The notes below the pieces were generated by a model. The model was not told the origin of the DNA and searched no databases. It worked only from the letters and a program-made list of their open reading frames with translations. 64,000 nt of DNA, from contig NZ_CP138920.1 in NCBI RefSeq assembly GCF_047123815.1, positions 2,108,001-2,172,000 on the forward strand, in the 5' to 3' direction. This DNA is from Maricaulis sp017643475. Lineage in GTDB: Bacteria; Pseudomonadota; Alphaproteobacteria; Caulobacterales; Maricaulaceae. This document shows, one piece after another, positions 52,469 to 60,131 of this stretch. Position 1 is the first letter of the stretch. The number at the start of each line of letters is the position of its first letter. Both the position numbers and the translations under genes were made by a program.

Positions 52469-53883
52469 CAGTTTTCGTCCGTTAATCCGTGCTCCGTCTT
52501 GTCCCAGAAATAGGGGTTGAAGGCGAGCTGCCACAAGGCCCGAACTGCAGAGGGGGTGAGAAGTGGCCAGTAGAGGGGCATGGTCAGCAAGTCGAACAGA
52601 CGGGCAGTCCACCCCATGCGGCGCATGCCGAGCCAGGCCGTTGCTGCTGCCACCGCGTAACCGGTCACAGCAAACAGATAATAGGGCCACAAGTCGCGCA
52701 GCGCGCCGGGTTCCTGGGTCAAGGCCAGCGTTGAGAGGGCGGCAAAGGGCAGGTGCAGCAGCGCTGCGGCAATCGCGGCACCCAGAGTCAGGGAGAGCGC
52801 GATCCAGTGCGGAGGTCGTGTCGCGCCTGTCGTTTTGCGTGAATGAACGGCGAAGGTCTGGATATAGCCCTTGATCCAGCGTGTGCGCTGCAAAAACCAG
52901 GGCCGGACCCGAAACGGTGCTTCCTCCAGCGTGGGTGGGGCGATCAGGTCGCAGCGATAACCCGCGCGGTGCAGTCGGAAGCCCAAATCGGCATCCTCGG
53001 TGACATTGTGGGCGTCCCAGCCGCCAACGCGTCTCAAGGCCTCGGCGCGGAAGTAGTTGCTAGTTCCGCCCAGCGGTAGTGGCCAACCCAGTCGTACAAA
53101 AAACGGTAGCATGACCCGGAAGTGAGCTGCGTATTCCAGTGCGAACTGGCGCGTGAGCCAGTTCTTGTCACGGTTGTACCAGTTGAGCGGGGCTTGCAGA
53201 CAAGCCAGGTCGGGACCAGCCTGCTGAAAGGTCAGCGCTGCGGTCATGACCTGGTCCGGTGACGGTCGATCCTCGGCGTCATAGACGGCGATGATCTCGC
53301 CACGGCTGTGGCGAAGGGCAAAGTTCAGGGCGCGCGGCTTGGTCCGGGGTTCACCAGGTGGTGTCGCCAGGATGGTGACCTGGCGTGTGACCTCGCAGGC
53401 CCTCGCGGCATTGATCGTCGCTGTGTCGTGCTCTTCCAGGGCCAGGATCAGCTGCAGGCGATCGTCTGGATAGTCCAGGTCCATAAGCCGCTTGAGCAAT
53501 TCCGCCATAACCCGCGCCTCGTCATAGGCCGCAACGATTATGGTGACCCGCGGCAGGGTGGCGAGGCGTTCTCCGGTAACAGCTTTGCCGTGCGCCGCTG
53601 GCATGATGAGCGCGAGCACTCTCAGCAGGATGGTCGTCGTGAAGAACAGGCCGGCGAGCAGGAGCAGGGCCGGTTTCAGGCCGGGTATTAGCCCGCTCAA
53701 CCCGGCGATTAGCAAGAGGAGGGCCACGGCCAGTCCGACCACCTGCCGGCCACTCAAGCCGGAGCGTGCGCTCATGTCCGGGTGGAGTCGGCTGAATTGC
53801 TGACTCGCTTCGCTGGCCCAGATCCGCGGGCGCAGGGCGCGTGCCTCGTCCGGGGCGGGTTTGTCCGGGTCTTCTTTCGCCAA
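52468..53883 (-). CDS. Family 2 glycosyltransferase, membrane-bound
   Basis: A 471-residue processive-type glycosyltransferase. Two N-terminal membrane helices (residues about 45-90) precede the GT-A domain: ILALEEHDTATIN, VYDAEDRPSPDQV (metal-binding DxD region), NVTEDADLGFRLHRAG (catalytic TED) and LQRTRWIKG (QxxRW). Three or four further helices lie at the C-terminus. This layout occurs in enzymes that make beta-linked exopolysaccharides such as the xylosyl/glucomannan-type synthases. The start is a TTG with AGAGGTG upstream; a downstream ATG at 53775 would remove about 36 polar residues. Product polysaccharide is unknown. Confidence 0.87.
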   Translation of the reverse strand: MAKEDPDKPAPDEARALRPRIWASEASQQFSRLHPDMSARSGLSGRQVVGLAVALLLLIAGLSGLIPGLKPALLLLAGLFFTTTILLRVLALIMPAAHGKAVTGERLATLPRVTIIVAAYDEARVMAELLKRLMDLDYPDDRLQLILALEEHDTATINAARACEVTRQVTILATPPGEPRTKPRALNFALRHSRGEIIAVYDAEDRPSPDQVMTAALTFQQAGPDLACLQAPLNWYNRDKNWLTRQFALEYAAHFRVMLPFFVRLGWPLPLGGTSNYFRAEALRRVGGWDAHNVTEDADLGFRLHRAGYRCDLIAPPTLEEAPFRVRPWFLQRTRWIKGYIQTFAVHSRKTTGATRPPHWIALSLTLGAAIAAALLHLPFAALSTLALTQEPGALRDLWPYYLFAVTGYAVAAATAWLGMRRMGWTARLFDLLTMPLYWPLLTPSAVRALWQLAFNPYFWDKTEHGLTDEN

Positions 53884-54057
53884 TGAGCTTCACCTCTGAA
53901 GCACGATGCTAGCGCAACAGCAACCTTAAGGCGAGTCTCTCAATCCTTCAGGCGCCAGGGCCCACGGCGGGAATGACGATCAAATGGCGCACCTGTGTCC
54001 CCCAATGACTGGCTCCAGCTCGGGAAGCTCGCGCAGTACGCGAATGAACGAAGATGT

Positions 54058-54546
54058 CTAAGCTTGCGGGTTGAAGACGTGCAGGAGTTCAGGCGCTTCG
54101 AACGGTTCTCCGGTGAAGCCGTAAGCCGCCGCCGCGGCAGTCGGGTACCCGGCCGGCAGATCGCGCGTCTTGCCTGCTGCCATGGCCAGCTTGTGCGCAA
54201 AACCGCCAATGCCGGGATTGTGTCCGACAACCAGAATCCGGTCCTCGCGAGCGAAACCGTCGAGCACTGCGCGCTCAAGCATTTCGGTGCTGGCATGATA
54301 GAGCGCCATGGGATCATCGATCGCCGGCTTGCCCAGGGCGGGCAGAAGCTTGTCGAAGGTCTGGCGCGTTCTCCATGCGGGAGACACCAGTGCCAGGTCC
54401 ACCTCCAGCCCCGCAGCAGCCAGTTCTTCGCCAGCACGCACACTGTCCTCGCGACCGCGCTGGGTCAGCCCGCGCTGGAAATCGTCTTCAGCTTCCAGGC
54501 GGTCAACAGCCTTGGCGTGACGCATAAGGATGAGAAGCTTGGGCAT
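54058..54546 (-). CDS. SixA-type histidine phosphatase
   Basis: A 162-residue phosphohistidine phosphatase of the RHG superfamily. LLILMRHAKAVDR near the N-terminus carries the catalytic His within RHAKA (the SixA form), and VVGHNPGIGGFA gives the second His. Substrates are phosphohistidine domains of phosphorelays or the PTS. The ATG at 54546 has GAGGAC upstream; a further in-frame codon at 54561 is less likely. It is divergent from the peroxiredoxin gene. Confidence 0.87.
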   Translation of the reverse strand: MPKLLILMRHAKAVDRLEAEDDFQRGLTQRGREDSVRAGEELAAAGLEVDLALVSPAWRTRQTFDKLLPALGKPAIDDPMALYHASTEMLERAVLDGFAREDRILVVGHNPGIGGFAHKLAMAAGKTRDLPAGYPTAAAAAYGFTGEPFEAPELLHVFNPQA

Positions 54547-54657
54547 GCGGGCAGTCCTCACATTCTGCTTACCGAACCGATTGCCCCTTGTAATCGAGGG
54601 GCAAGAGGCGCACCTAGGTCTACGCTGATTTTTACCCCTCGCAAACGCAAGGAGAGC

Positions 54658-55314
54658 ATGATGGGTCTCTTGTTAGGCGATACCGCCCCGAATTTCGACA
54701 TCGCTACCAATGAAGGCGATATCAATTTCCACGAATGGATTGGTGACAACTGGGTGATTTTCTTCTCTCACCCGGCTGACTACACCCCGGTCTGCACGAC
54801 CGAGCTGGGCTATACGGCCAAGCTGAAAGACGAATTTGCCAAGCGCAATGCCAAGGCGATCGCCCTGTCCGTCGACAGTGTTGAAGACCACAATGGCTGG
54901 ATCAAGGACATCGAGGAAACGCAAAATGTTTCCATGAATTTCCCGATCATCGCCGATATCGACCGCACGGTGGCCGGCCTCTACCAGATGATCCACCCGA
55001 ATGCGGATCCCAAAGTCACCGTTCGGTCGGTCTATGTCATCGATCCGAACAAGAAGATCCGCGCGACCTTCACCTATCCGCCGAGCGCGGGTCGCAATTT
55101 CGATGAGGTCCTGCGCCTCCTCGACAGTCTGCAGCTGACAGACGAGTTCAAGGTCGCGACGCCGGTGAACTGGACGGATGGTGATGATGTTATCGTTGTG
55201 CCGTCGATCTCCGACGAAGAAGCCGACAAGCTTTTCCCGGCGGGTTACAATCGGATCAAGCCGTATCTGCGCGTGACGAAGCAGCCAAACAAGGTTTCCG
55301 AACCGGCTGAATAG
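54658..55314 (+). CDS. 1-Cys (Prx6-type) peroxiredoxin
   Basis: A 218-residue thiol peroxidase. The peroxidatic cysteine is Cys46 in HPADYTPVCTTELG. The C-terminal half (VNWTDGDDVIVVPSISDEEA and PAGYNRIKPYLRVTK) is the Prx6-specific extension, and no second resolving Cys is in the standard place. It reduces H2O2 and alkyl hydroperoxides. AAGGAGAG lies next to ATG-ATG, so 54658 or 54661 may be the start. A strong terminator follows. Confidence 0.94.
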   Translation: MMGLLLGDTAPNFDIATNEGDINFHEWIGDNWVIFFSHPADYTPVCTTELGYTAKLKDEFAKRNAKAIALSVDSVEDHNGWIKDIEETQNVSMNFPIIADIDRTVAGLYQMIHPNADPKVTVRSVYVIDPNKKIRATFTYPPSAGRNFDEVLRLLDSLQLTDEFKVATPVNWTDGDDVIVVPSISDEEADKLFPAGYNRIKPYLRVTKQPNKVSEPAE

Positions 55315-55340
55315 TCCGTCAGGATAGCGAGATGCACACA

Positions 55341-55368
55341 GGGGTCGCTGCGGCGGCCCCTTTTGTTT
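55341..55368 (+). terminator. Terminator of the peroxiredoxin gene
   Basis: An 8-bp stem (GGGGTCGC / GCGGCCCC, one G-U) with loop TGCG is followed by TTTTGTTT, 26 bases after the stop codon. Confidence 0.88.
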
Positions 55369-55416
55369 GTCTGTCGAGCTTTCGGTGCGGGATTTCGAAG
55401 TTTAATCCGGAGAGGT

Positions 55417-55451
55417 CGCGGGGAGGCAGTATAGATAGCTGCCTCCCCGCG
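55417..55451. repeat. Perfect 13-bp inverted repeat hairpin between convergent genes
   Basis: CGCGGGGAGGCAG (55417-55429) and CTGCCTCCCCGCG (55439-55451) form a perfect 13-bp stem with a 9-base loop. There is no T-run on either side, so it is not a standard terminator. The region 55315-55586 otherwise holds no gene that I can support. It could be a bidirectional transcription block or an mRNA end-protection element. Confidence 0.6.
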
Positions 55452-55586
55452 GAGTTCCGGCCAGGTGGGTTCGGGGGGATCGAGGCCGGTTCGGGGTACA
55501 TGCGTTGCCGGGCCAGTGCTTCGTTCGGTCCGACATGTGTTCAACGCGAGGGTGACGGAAATCCGTCGCCGGAACTGCATCCCGTT

Positions 55587-56060
55587 TCAGAACTGTTCCG
55601 GCGAATAGAACTCGCTGACCGGCATGTCCCGTTTGAGGCGTTTCAAAAGCCCGTCCCGTGGATGGATGTAGAGCTGTCCCTTGCGCGGCCCGGAGCGCCA
55701 GAGGAAACGGCCCGGCCAGAGCCAGTTGCCGTCCTTGCCGATCGCCGGGCGGGCGACAAAGTCATGGACGTGCTCGAGAATGTGCATTTGCACCGTATTT
55801 TTCGGCGAGATGTTTTCGCGCAGCTCCGAATAGACCTTGTTCCAGGGGCGTCCGACCTGTTTGCCGAGATAACGTTTGAGGGGCGCCAGGTTCTCGTTGA
55901 GGTCTTTTGTGCGGGTGCCATTCGTAACGCGCTGACGGCGAATGCCGATGCGAGGCGGCTGGTTCTCTCCATCCTGCTTGATCTTCATGCGGTTCAGCTT
56001 GCGGGTGCGCCATCCACGGCGGGGACGTTCCACGATGACCTTGTTCATGTCCTTGCGCAT
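55587..56060 (-). CDS. Basic protein of unknown function in the rtcB operon
   Basis: A 157-residue highly basic protein. The N-terminus MRKDMNKVIVERPRRGWRTR is rich in Lys/Arg, then RRQRVTNGTRTKDLNENLAP and LKRYLGKQVGRPWNKVYSEL form a central conserved-looking block, and YIHPRDGLLKRLK lies near the C-terminus. It has no membrane segment or signal peptide. AGGAGG lies 5 bases before the ATG. It begins 35 bases after the rtcB stop on the same strand, so it is the second gene of the operon. It lacks a GGQ motif, so it is not the PrfH release factor found with some RtcB proteins. I do not know its function; nucleic-acid binding is an inference from charge and context. Confidence 0.75.
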   Translation of the reverse strand: MRKDMNKVIVERPRRGWRTRKLNRMKIKQDGENQPPRIGIRRQRVTNGTRTKDLNENLAPLKRYLGKQVGRPWNKVYSELRENISPKNTVQMHILEHVHDFVARPAIGKDGNWLWPGRFLWRSGPRKGQLYIHPRDGLLKRLKRDMPVSEFYSPEQF

Positions 56061-56095
56061 AATCGCCTCCTGCGGTGGCGGGCAGGGCCGTAGCC

Positions 56096-57307
56096 CTACC
56101 CTTTCACACAAACCACCTGTTTGAGCGTGTGGACGATGTCCACCAGCTCGGACTGGGCCGCCATCACCGCGTCGATGTCCTTGTAGGCCATCGGCGTTTC
56201 ATCGATGACGCCGGCATCTTTCCGGCACTCCACACCTCCCGTCGCCTTGCGGTGATCGGAGAGGGTGAAGGCCTGTTTGGCCGCCGAGCGGGACATCACC
56301 CGGCCTGCGCCGTGCGAACAGGAGCAGAAGCTGTCTGCGGCGCCCTTTCCACGCACGATGAAGGACCGGGCGCCCATCGACCCCGGGATGATGCCGAGCT
56401 CGCCCTCGCGCGCCGATACAGCCCCCTTCCGGGTCAGCCAGACATCCGCGCCAAAGTGATGTTCCTGCTCCACATAATTGTGGTGACAGTTCACCGCCGC
56501 CTTGTCCGTCTTGAACCGGCCAAGCGTCTTGCGCAGCGCCATGAGCGTCCGCTCCATCATCGCTTCACGGTTCTCGCGGGCATAGTCCTGGGCCCAGCCG
56601 ACCGCCTCGACATAGTCGTCGAACAGGTCTTCGCCCTCTACGAAGAAGGCGAGGTCCTTGTCCGGCACGTGGAAGTCCAGAACACGCCGCGCCAGCTCCT
56701 CCCGCGCACGGGAGATGAAGTGTTGCCCAATCATGTTCCCGGTTCCGCGAGAGCCGGAGTGCAGCATCACCCAGACACGGTCCGCTTCATCCAGGCAAAG
56801 CTCGATGAAGTGGTTGCCGCCCCCCAGGGTGCCCAGCTGGCCATCCACCTTGTGAGTTCCGATCTTGCGATGTTTCGCCTTGATCAGATCCAGACGCTCC
56901 ATCAGGCCGGACGCCTTGAGGCGGGTGCCGGTCGAGCTGGGCGCAATGCGGTGGTCGCCGCCCTTGCCGTTTCCGACAGGGATGGCGGCCTCGATGGCGT
57001 CGCGGGTTTTCCTGAGATTGTCCGGTAGGTTCCGGGCCTCGAGACTGGTGCGAATGGCCATCATTCCACAACCGATATCCACCCCGACGGCAGCCGGGAT
57101 AATCGCGCCCTTGGTCGGGATCACCGATCCAACCGTCGCACCACGCCCGAAATGAACGTCCGGCATGGCAGCGACATGGCGGTGGATGAAGGGCAGGCCG
57201 GCGACATTGCGCAATTGTTCAATTGCGCTGTCATCCACCGGCACGCCCTTGGTCCAGGCCTTGATATGTCCACACGATGTTTCAATCGCTTCGTATTGCG
57301 TCGACAT
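56096..57307 (-). CDS. rtcB: RNA-splicing ligase RtcB
   Basis: A 403-residue Mn2+/GTP-dependent RNA ligase that joins 3'-phosphate or 2',3'-cyclic phosphate ends to 5'-OH ends. PAAVGVDIGCGMMAIRTS holds the metal-binding Asp/Cys, ELGTLGG-type GTLGGGNHFIEL carries a further ligand, HNYVEQEHHFG and GSMGARSFIVRGKG follow, and SFCSCSHGAGRVMSRSAAK has the His that is guanylylated. The ATG at 57307 is followed by MSTQYEAIETS; GAGGGG upstream is buried in a hairpin (57316-57330). No archease, RtcA or sigma54 activator RtcR is in the window. The partner gene downstream is a basic protein of unknown function. Confidence 0.95.
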   Translation of the reverse strand: MSTQYEAIETSCGHIKAWTKGVPVDDSAIEQLRNVAGLPFIHRHVAAMPDVHFGRGATVGSVIPTKGAIIPAAVGVDIGCGMMAIRTSLEARNLPDNLRKTRDAIEAAIPVGNGKGGDHRIAPSSTGTRLKASGLMERLDLIKAKHRKIGTHKVDGQLGTLGGGNHFIELCLDEADRVWVMLHSGSRGTGNMIGQHFISRAREELARRVLDFHVPDKDLAFFVEGEDLFDDYVEAVGWAQDYARENREAMMERTLMALRKTLGRFKTDKAAVNCHHNYVEQEHHFGADVWLTRKGAVSAREGELGIIPGSMGARSFIVRGKGAADSFCSCSHGAGRVMSRSAAKQAFTLSDHRKATGGVECRKDAGVIDETPMAYKDIDAVMAAQSELVDIVHTLKQVVCVKG

Positions 57308-57315
57308 GACACTTT

Positions 57316-57444
57316 CCCCTCGAAGAGGGGCCTTTCTGGTTCTGGCGGTAAAGCGAGGCGAATATGGGAGGGGCCGTGTTGGGGGCACGACCCCTCCCTT
57401 CTCATGTCCTGACCGCCGGGTGTGGGGGGAGAGGCGATCAGAAC
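57316..57444 (-). promoter_or_regulatory. Structured 5' leader of rtcB, with a hairpin that covers the ribosome site
   Basis: Three stems are visible on the minus strand. Nearest the gene, CCCCTC TTC GAGGGG (57316-57330) pairs the ribosome site GAGGGG. Further up, a 13-base arm GGGAGGGGTCGTG pairs CACGGCCCCTCCC (57366-57398, one G-U). The most upstream helix, 9 bp, pairs GTTCTGATC with GGTCAGGAC (57436-57444 with 57406-57414, two G-U). GGCGGT and ACCGCC could close the middle. Alternatives between pyrimidine-rich and G-rich arms are possible, as in a regulatory leader. Confidence 0.5.
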
Positions 57445-57477
57445 AAAAAAACCCTCCTCAAGCAGCGCTTGGGAGGG
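57445..57477 (-). terminator. Rho-independent terminator about 140 bases upstream of rtcB
   Basis: On the minus strand CCCTCC-CAAGC pairs with GCTTG-GGAGGG (11 bp, one bulged base, 3-base loop) and is followed by seven T residues. It points toward rtcB, so it ends some transcript that starts upstream, either an RNA gene or an attenuated rtcB leader. Confidence 0.82.
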
Positions 57478-57640
57478 CGGGTCACCGGGACTGTGGGGGA
57501 ACAGTCTACCGAGTGAGCGCGGTACCCTCCGCGTGCGCGAACTCATTCAGCCAGGTCGGCTGAATAAAGAGGCGATATGTCGTCTGCACTACGCGCATCT
57601 TTGTCTCGAGTTCAGCGCCCACGCGGGGCGTTCGGTTAAT
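57478..57640 (-). ncRNA. Candidate structured RNA or attenuator leader upstream of rtcB
   Basis: The stretch before the terminator has no ORF that looks real but carries several stems: ATTCAGCC / GGCTGAAT (57545-57552 with 57558-57565, 5-base loop) and GACTGT / ACAGTC (57489-57494 with 57501-57506). GGAGGG and CCCTCC can enclose the second. Together with the terminator it would form an RNA of about 150-200 bases. It does not match tRNA, tmRNA, 4.5S SRP RNA or 6S RNA by the signatures I know. Y-RNA-like or tRNA-like RNAs accompany rtcB in some bacteria, so the context is suggestive. The 5' end is unknown. Confidence 0.4.
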
Positions 57641-57788
57641 AGGAAACCTGCTTATGAATGAGCATATTCAAGGCGGCAAGTATAAAATTTGACCTGTGGC
57701 ATCGAAAATCGCGTCTGTGGCGAATTTAACACATGGTGGCGTTATCACAGGTGAATTGGGGGCTGAAAGTGTGTTGCAGGTGCAACGA

Positions 57789-58319
57789 TTATTTATGGGA
57801 ACTCCGCGTGAACCAGCTCTTGATCAGCATCAACGCCACGACTGCAGCTGCGACCAGACAGAAAAAGGCCATTAATAACCACATTGCGGCAACTTCATTA
57901 AAACCCTCGCGCGCCTGATCGCGTGTAAGAAGCTCGCTCGAGCTTGTGGTGATCCGGAACACACGGTGCGTCGATGGCAGATAATGGAGAGTTATCGGCC
58001 CCTCTGTCTCTTCGATCTCTCGGATCGAGTGGCGGAATCCTCTCGGTGGATTGAAGGAGAAGGCTTGATTTTGCCCTTCAAGATGTAGGACGACGCGCGA
58101 TACATAGGATGTGCTCCGGCTTGAGCGGCCCGTTTGATAGAGCCGCTCGATCCGGCCCGTCGCGTGTTCTAGTTCACTCTCCTGCGGGAAGCTTGCACGG
58201 TGCGATTGGGCGAGAAAGAACATCGCGACCGCCCCCGCCATGAATGAAAGCAGGCCGATTATCAGGGGGCGACGCGCTGGTGGCATCGGTTTCTTCAAAT
58301 AGGCGGGATATAGCGCCAT
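57789..58319 (-). CDS. Membrane protein with a DUF3592-like extracytoplasmic domain
   Basis: A 176-residue protein with an N-terminal helix (LIIGLLSFMAGAVAMFFLA) and a C-terminal helix (AAMWLLMAFFCLVAAAVVAL), leaving a beta-rich domain of about 95 residues between them (SRVVLHLEGQNQAFSFNPPR, ITLHYLPSTHRVFRI). This layout fits DUF3592-type proteins. The function is unknown. ATGs at 58319 and 58286 are both possible starts. It is divergent from the lysyl-tRNA synthetase gene. Confidence 0.65.
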   Translation of the reverse strand: MALYPAYLKKPMPPARRPLIIGLLSFMAGAVAMFFLAQSHRASFPQESELEHATGRIERLYQTGRSSRSTSYVSRVVLHLEGQNQAFSFNPPRGFRHSIREIEETEGPITLHYLPSTHRVFRITTSSSELLTRDQAREGFNEVAAMWLLMAFFCLVAAAVVALMLIKSWFTRSSHK

Positions 58320-58461
58320 GCGGGGTCATCCGAAGGTGTACGTTGCCGATCCAATTTAAGGATGTGTGAGCGAATAGATAGTGGGACATCGCTTGACGCT
58401 TTGCCCCATCCCCTCTACCTCGCGATGTTTTCCGCAATGCAACAATAGAAAGACCGATCCC

Positions 58462-60051
58462 ATGTCCACCGATCTTGCCCAAAACGCTAAAGCCTGGCCG
58501 TTTGAACAAGCGCGCCTGCTGAAAAAGCGGCTGGACAAGCTCGGTCGAAAATCCGGGCCGGTCGTGTTCGAGACCGGCTATGGGCCGTCGGGCCTTCCGC
58601 ACATGGGGACGTTTGGCGAGGTGGTGCGCACCTCCATGGTTCGCCGGGCGTTTGAAGAGCTGACGGGCGGGGCCTATGAGACGCATCTGATCTGTGTCTC
58701 GGACGATATGGACGGCATGCGCAAGGTGCCGGATAATCTGCCCCAGCAGGAGATGCTGTCGGAATACCTTCAGATGCCGCTGACCGTGGTGCCAGACCCG
58801 TACGGTACGCATGAGAGTTTCGGCCATCACATGAATGCGCGCCTGCGCGCCTTCCTCGACAGTTTCGGCTTCTCCTATGAGTTCAAGTCGGCAACCGAGC
58901 TCTACAAATCCGGTGCCTTTGACGCGATGCTTCTGAAGGCGGCGGAGAAGTATGAGGACATCATGAAAGTGATGCTCCCGACACTGGGTGAGGAGCGCCA
59001 GGCGACCTATTCGCCCTTCCTGCCGATCCATCCGGAAACCGGTCACGTCCTCTACGTCCCGATGAAGTCTGTCGACGCCAAGGCGGGCACCGTCACCTTT
59101 GACGATGAGACAGGCCAGGAATTCACCGTTCCGGTCACCGGCGGGAATGTGAAGCTGCAGTGGAAGCCGGATTTCGGCATGCGCTGGGCGGCGCTGGGCG
59201 TTGATTTCGAGATGTTCGGCAAGGACCATCAGGCCAATGCGCCGATCTATTCGCGCATCTCCCGCATCCTGGGTGCCGAGCCGCCGACGCAGTTTGTCTA
59301 CGAGCTGTTCCTGGATGAGAAGGGCGAGAAGATCTCCAAGTCCAAGGGCAATGGCCTGTCGGTCGAGGAGTGGCTGAAATACGCCCCGCAGGAGAGCCTG
59401 AGCTACTATAATTTCGTCAAGCCGCGCCAGGCCAAGAAACTCTATTTCGACGTCATCCCGCGCGCCGTGGACGAATACATGCAGCATCTGGCCGCTTATG
59501 CCGGCCAGGATGAAGCCAAACAGCTGGAAAACCCGTCCTGGCACATTCATGGCGGCAATCCGCCAGCAGAAGCCTCGCCGATCAATTTCGCCCTGATGCT
59601 GAACCTGGCCTCTGCCGCCAGTGCCCACAACACCGATGTGATGTGGGGCTTTATCGGTCGGTATGTTGACGGCGCCACGCCGCAGACCCACCCGCTGCTC
59701 GATCAGCTGGCCGGTTTTGCCGTGCAGTATTTCCAGGACTTCGTCGAGCCGGAGAAGAAATTCCGGGCGCCGACGGACATGGAACGGGCGGCGATGGAAG
59801 ACCTGCTGGCGCGCTTCAAGGCGCTCGACGCCAATGAACGCGATGCTGAAGTGATCCAGACGGAAGTCTTCTCGGCCGGTAAATCACAGGAATTTGAAAA
59901 CCTGCGGGACTGGTTCAAGGCCTTGTATGAAGTGCTTCTGGGGCAATCCCAGGGTCCGCGTTTCGGATCTTTCGCAGCTATTTACGGGATTTCGGAAACT
60001 ATTTCGCTTATTGAAGGGGCCCTCGCTGGGGAATTGCTCGCCAAGAGCTGA
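58462..60051 (+). CDS. lysK: Lysyl-tRNA synthetase, class I
   Basis: A 529-residue class I LysRS, the form used by many Alphaproteobacteria and archaea in place of class II LysS. The HIGH-type motif is in GPSGLPHMGTFGEV and the KMSKS-type motif in EKISKSKGNG. FGKDHQANAPIYSRI and the C-terminal helical anticodon-binding region complete the usual length. It charges tRNA-Lys in the cytoplasm. The ATG at 58462 gives the normal N-terminus; in-frame codons upstream would lie in the divergent promoter region. Confidence 0.95.
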   Translation: MSTDLAQNAKAWPFEQARLLKKRLDKLGRKSGPVVFETGYGPSGLPHMGTFGEVVRTSMVRRAFEELTGGAYETHLICVSDDMDGMRKVPDNLPQQEMLSEYLQMPLTVVPDPYGTHESFGHHMNARLRAFLDSFGFSYEFKSATELYKSGAFDAMLLKAAEKYEDIMKVMLPTLGEERQATYSPFLPIHPETGHVLYVPMKSVDAKAGTVTFDDETGQEFTVPVTGGNVKLQWKPDFGMRWAALGVDFEMFGKDHQANAPIYSRISRILGAEPPTQFVYELFLDEKGEKISKSKGNGLSVEEWLKYAPQESLSYYNFVKPRQAKKLYFDVIPRAVDEYMQHLAAYAGQDEAKQLENPSWHIHGGNPPAEASPINFALMLNLASAASAHNTDVMWGFIGRYVDGATPQTHPLLDQLAGFAVQYFQDFVEPEKKFRAPTDMERAAMEDLLARFKALDANERDAEVIQTEVFSAGKSQEFENLRDWFKALYEVLLGQSQGPRFGSFAAIYGISETISLIEGALAGELLAKS

Positions 60052-60131
60052 TCCACGGCACAACGTGTAACGTAGTATTCGGGACATCAGGGGACTTGGC
60101 CTCGCAGGTGTTCCGGAGTGTGGGGCTGCTC

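Noticed and set aside
53995..54657. An N-terminal extension that would join the peroxiredoxin to a 220-residue upstream segment
   Set aside because: The segment is antisense to the SixA-like phosphatase, and the peroxiredoxin has a strong ribosome site at 54658 and normal family length from there.
55587..56060. PrfH release-factor homologue next to rtcB
   Set aside because: There is no GGQ motif and the sequence does not resemble a class I release factor.
57445..57640. A tRNA, tmRNA, 4.5S RNA or 6S RNA in the structured region upstream of rtcB
   Set aside because: No cloverleaf with TTCGA-type T-loop, no tag ORF with a CCA end, no SRP GGAA/AGCAG signature, and no single long 6S-type hairpin could be traced. 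It remains an unassigned structured element.
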